Source: Syntrophomonadaceae bacterium (GTDB lineage Bacteria > Bacillota > Dethiobacteria > DTU022). Taken from it: 6,517 nucleotides of DNA. A model generated the notes under the pieces. That model made no database searches, was not told where the DNA came from, and saw nothing but the letters and a program-made list of their open reading frames with translations. The first letter of the stretch is position 1; each line of letters begins with the position of its first letter. The DNA lies in NCBI GenBank assembly GCA_007129055.1, contig SKWE01000221.1, positions 1 to 6,517 of the forward strand, written 5' to 3'. The translations under genes were made by a program, and so were the position numbers. Shown here piece after piece: positions 5,714 to 6,517 of this stretch.

Positions 5714-6517
5714 CTACACCTTATTACGACTGTATTTTTCGATCAGTTCCGACTTTAATCCTGTTTCCTCCGGTTCAAAGCAGCCGTTTAATATTTCCCA
5801 TCCTTTATCGAGGGCGGCTTCCAGGGGAATGTTGACGGAAAGATCCATCATTTCCTGTTCAAATAACTGGCCGTATCTTAAAAGTTTTTCGTCCCAGTCT
5901 GACATTTTAAAACCCATTGATTTCTTCTCCAGGGACTCCTTGTATGCAGCGTATAACTTAATCATACCGTCCATGATGGCGCGGTGATCATCACGGGTAT
6001 CACCATTTACCAGCTGTTTTAACCTGGACAGAGACCCGAATGGCTCAATCCGCCCATTGCGAAGGTAAAACTGCCCTTCCGTAATATATCCCGTATTATC
6101 GGGGACAGGGTGGGTGACATCATCCCCGGGCATGGTGGTGACGCCAAGAATAGTAATTGAACCTGACCCTTCAAAGTCGACGGCCTTTTCGTAGCGTGAG
6201 GCTAACTGGGTGTAAAGGTCTCCGGGATAGCCACGGTTGGAGGGAACCTGTTCCATTGTAATAGCGATTTCCTTCATGGCATCAGCGAAGTTGGTCATAT
6301 CCGTCAGCAGAACCAGAACCCGCTTGTCCTCGATGGCAAACTTTTCCGCCACCGCCAGGGCAATATCGGGAACCAGCAGGGATTCAACGACGGGGTCGGA
6401 GGCAGTGTGAACAAAAAAGACTGTTCTGGACATCACGCCGCCCTTTTCCAGGGTATCCTTGAAGAAAAGATAATCGTCGTATTTAAGTCCCATCCCGCCG
6501 AGGATTATAATATCAAC
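5714..6517 (-). CDS. ntpB: V-type ATPase subunit B (regulatory head subunit), C-terminal 267 residues
   Basis: Partial: the frame is open through the right edge, so the ATG at 6493 is internal (it lies in ILGGMGLKYDDY) and the first 160-180 residues are missing. Subunit B alternates with the catalytic A subunit in the A3B3 head and has non-catalytic nucleotide interfaces. The fragment shows VLVLLTDMTNFADAMKEIA, the EQVPSNRGYPGDLYTQLASRYE segment, TTMPGDDVTHPVPDNTGYITEGQ, and FGSLSRLK. The Arg in SLSRLK (fragment residue 165) corresponds to the residue reaching into the catalytic site in E. hirae B. MEQVPSNRGYPG, NNGRI-type shortening before PFGSLSRL, and the C-terminal VNIPLEAALDKGWEIL closely resemble chlamydial and spirochaetal B subunits as I remember them. 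The gene ends TAG three bases before ntpD. The A subunit gene is expected just beyond the window. Confidence 0.95.
   Translation of the reverse strand, partial: VDIIILGGMGLKYDDYLFFKDTLEKGGVMSRTVFFVHTASDPVVESLLVPDIALAVAEKFAIEDKRVLVLLTDMTNFADAMKEIAITMEQVPSNRGYPGDLYTQLASRYEKAVDFEGSGSITILGVTTMPGDDVTHPVPDNTGYITEGQFYLRNGRIEPFGSLSRLKQLVNGDTRDDHRAIMDGMIKLYAAYKESLEKKSMGFKMSDWDEKLLRYGQLFEQEMMDLSVNIPLEAALDKGWEILNGCFEPEETGLKSELIEKYSRNKV

Noticed and set aside
5714..6493. Complete short gene starting at the ATG at 6493
   Set aside because: The same frame stays open to the window edge and encodes VDIIILGG, part of the conserved B-subunit core, so this ATG is internal.

Overview
All protein genes supported in this window lie on the minus strand and read from high to low coordinates. 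Both ends cut a gene: the right end truncates a V-type ATPase B-subunit gene at its 5' side, and the left end truncates a DUF39 (homocysteine biosynthesis) gene at its 3' side. Clear Shine-Dalgarno sequences (AAGGAGG, AAAAGGAG, GGGAGG), moderate base composition, a classical bacterial NAD-type GAPDH and the DUF39 gene suggest an anaerobic bacterium. A clostridial Firmicute is my best guess, but this is inference and not a species call.

Right half (about 2675-6517): the distal part of a rotary V/A-type ATPase operon, transcribed B - D - I - K. The B-D and D-I junctions each have a 3-nt gap; I-K is separated by 105 nt. The gene order and the protein features (GYNELDIS/FFTVFFAMIIGDAAYG in subunit I, QNKPASF..FPLSQTFYG in subunit K, ITMEQVPSNRGYPG in subunit B) match the compact ATPase type I know from chlamydiae, spirochaetes and Bacteroidetes (E-x-A-B-D-I-K), not the Enterococcus or Thermus type. 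The proteolipid K carries a set of ligands (Ser58, Gln59, Gln100, Glu129) that lines up with the sodium site of Enterococcus hirae NtpK, so the pump may use Na+. After ntpK comes a strong hairpin that pairs better in the minus-strand RNA, then a spacer with a doubtful short ORF.

Middle (1373-2431): a PHP-domain metal-dependent phosphoesterase with all the metal-ligand motifs and an extra C-terminal beta-rich region; substrate unknown.

Left part (1-1381): a gapA-like GAPDH gene with its own likely sigma-A promoter (TTGCAG-17-TACAAT) starting at the very end of the PHP gene. An imperfect palindrome overlaps the -10 box. Twenty-seven bases after gapA, the DUF39 gene begins, so glycolysis and sulfur-amino-acid genes appear co-transcribed.

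The functions present are an ion-translocating ATPase, a phosphoesterase, a glycolytic dehydrogenase and a sulfur-assimilation enzyme. I found no mobile elements, RNA genes, CRISPR arrays or evidence of a new multi-gene system. The most interesting points are the predicted ion specificity, the clade of the ATPase, the gapA-DUF39 linkage and the unexplained ntpK-PHP spacer.
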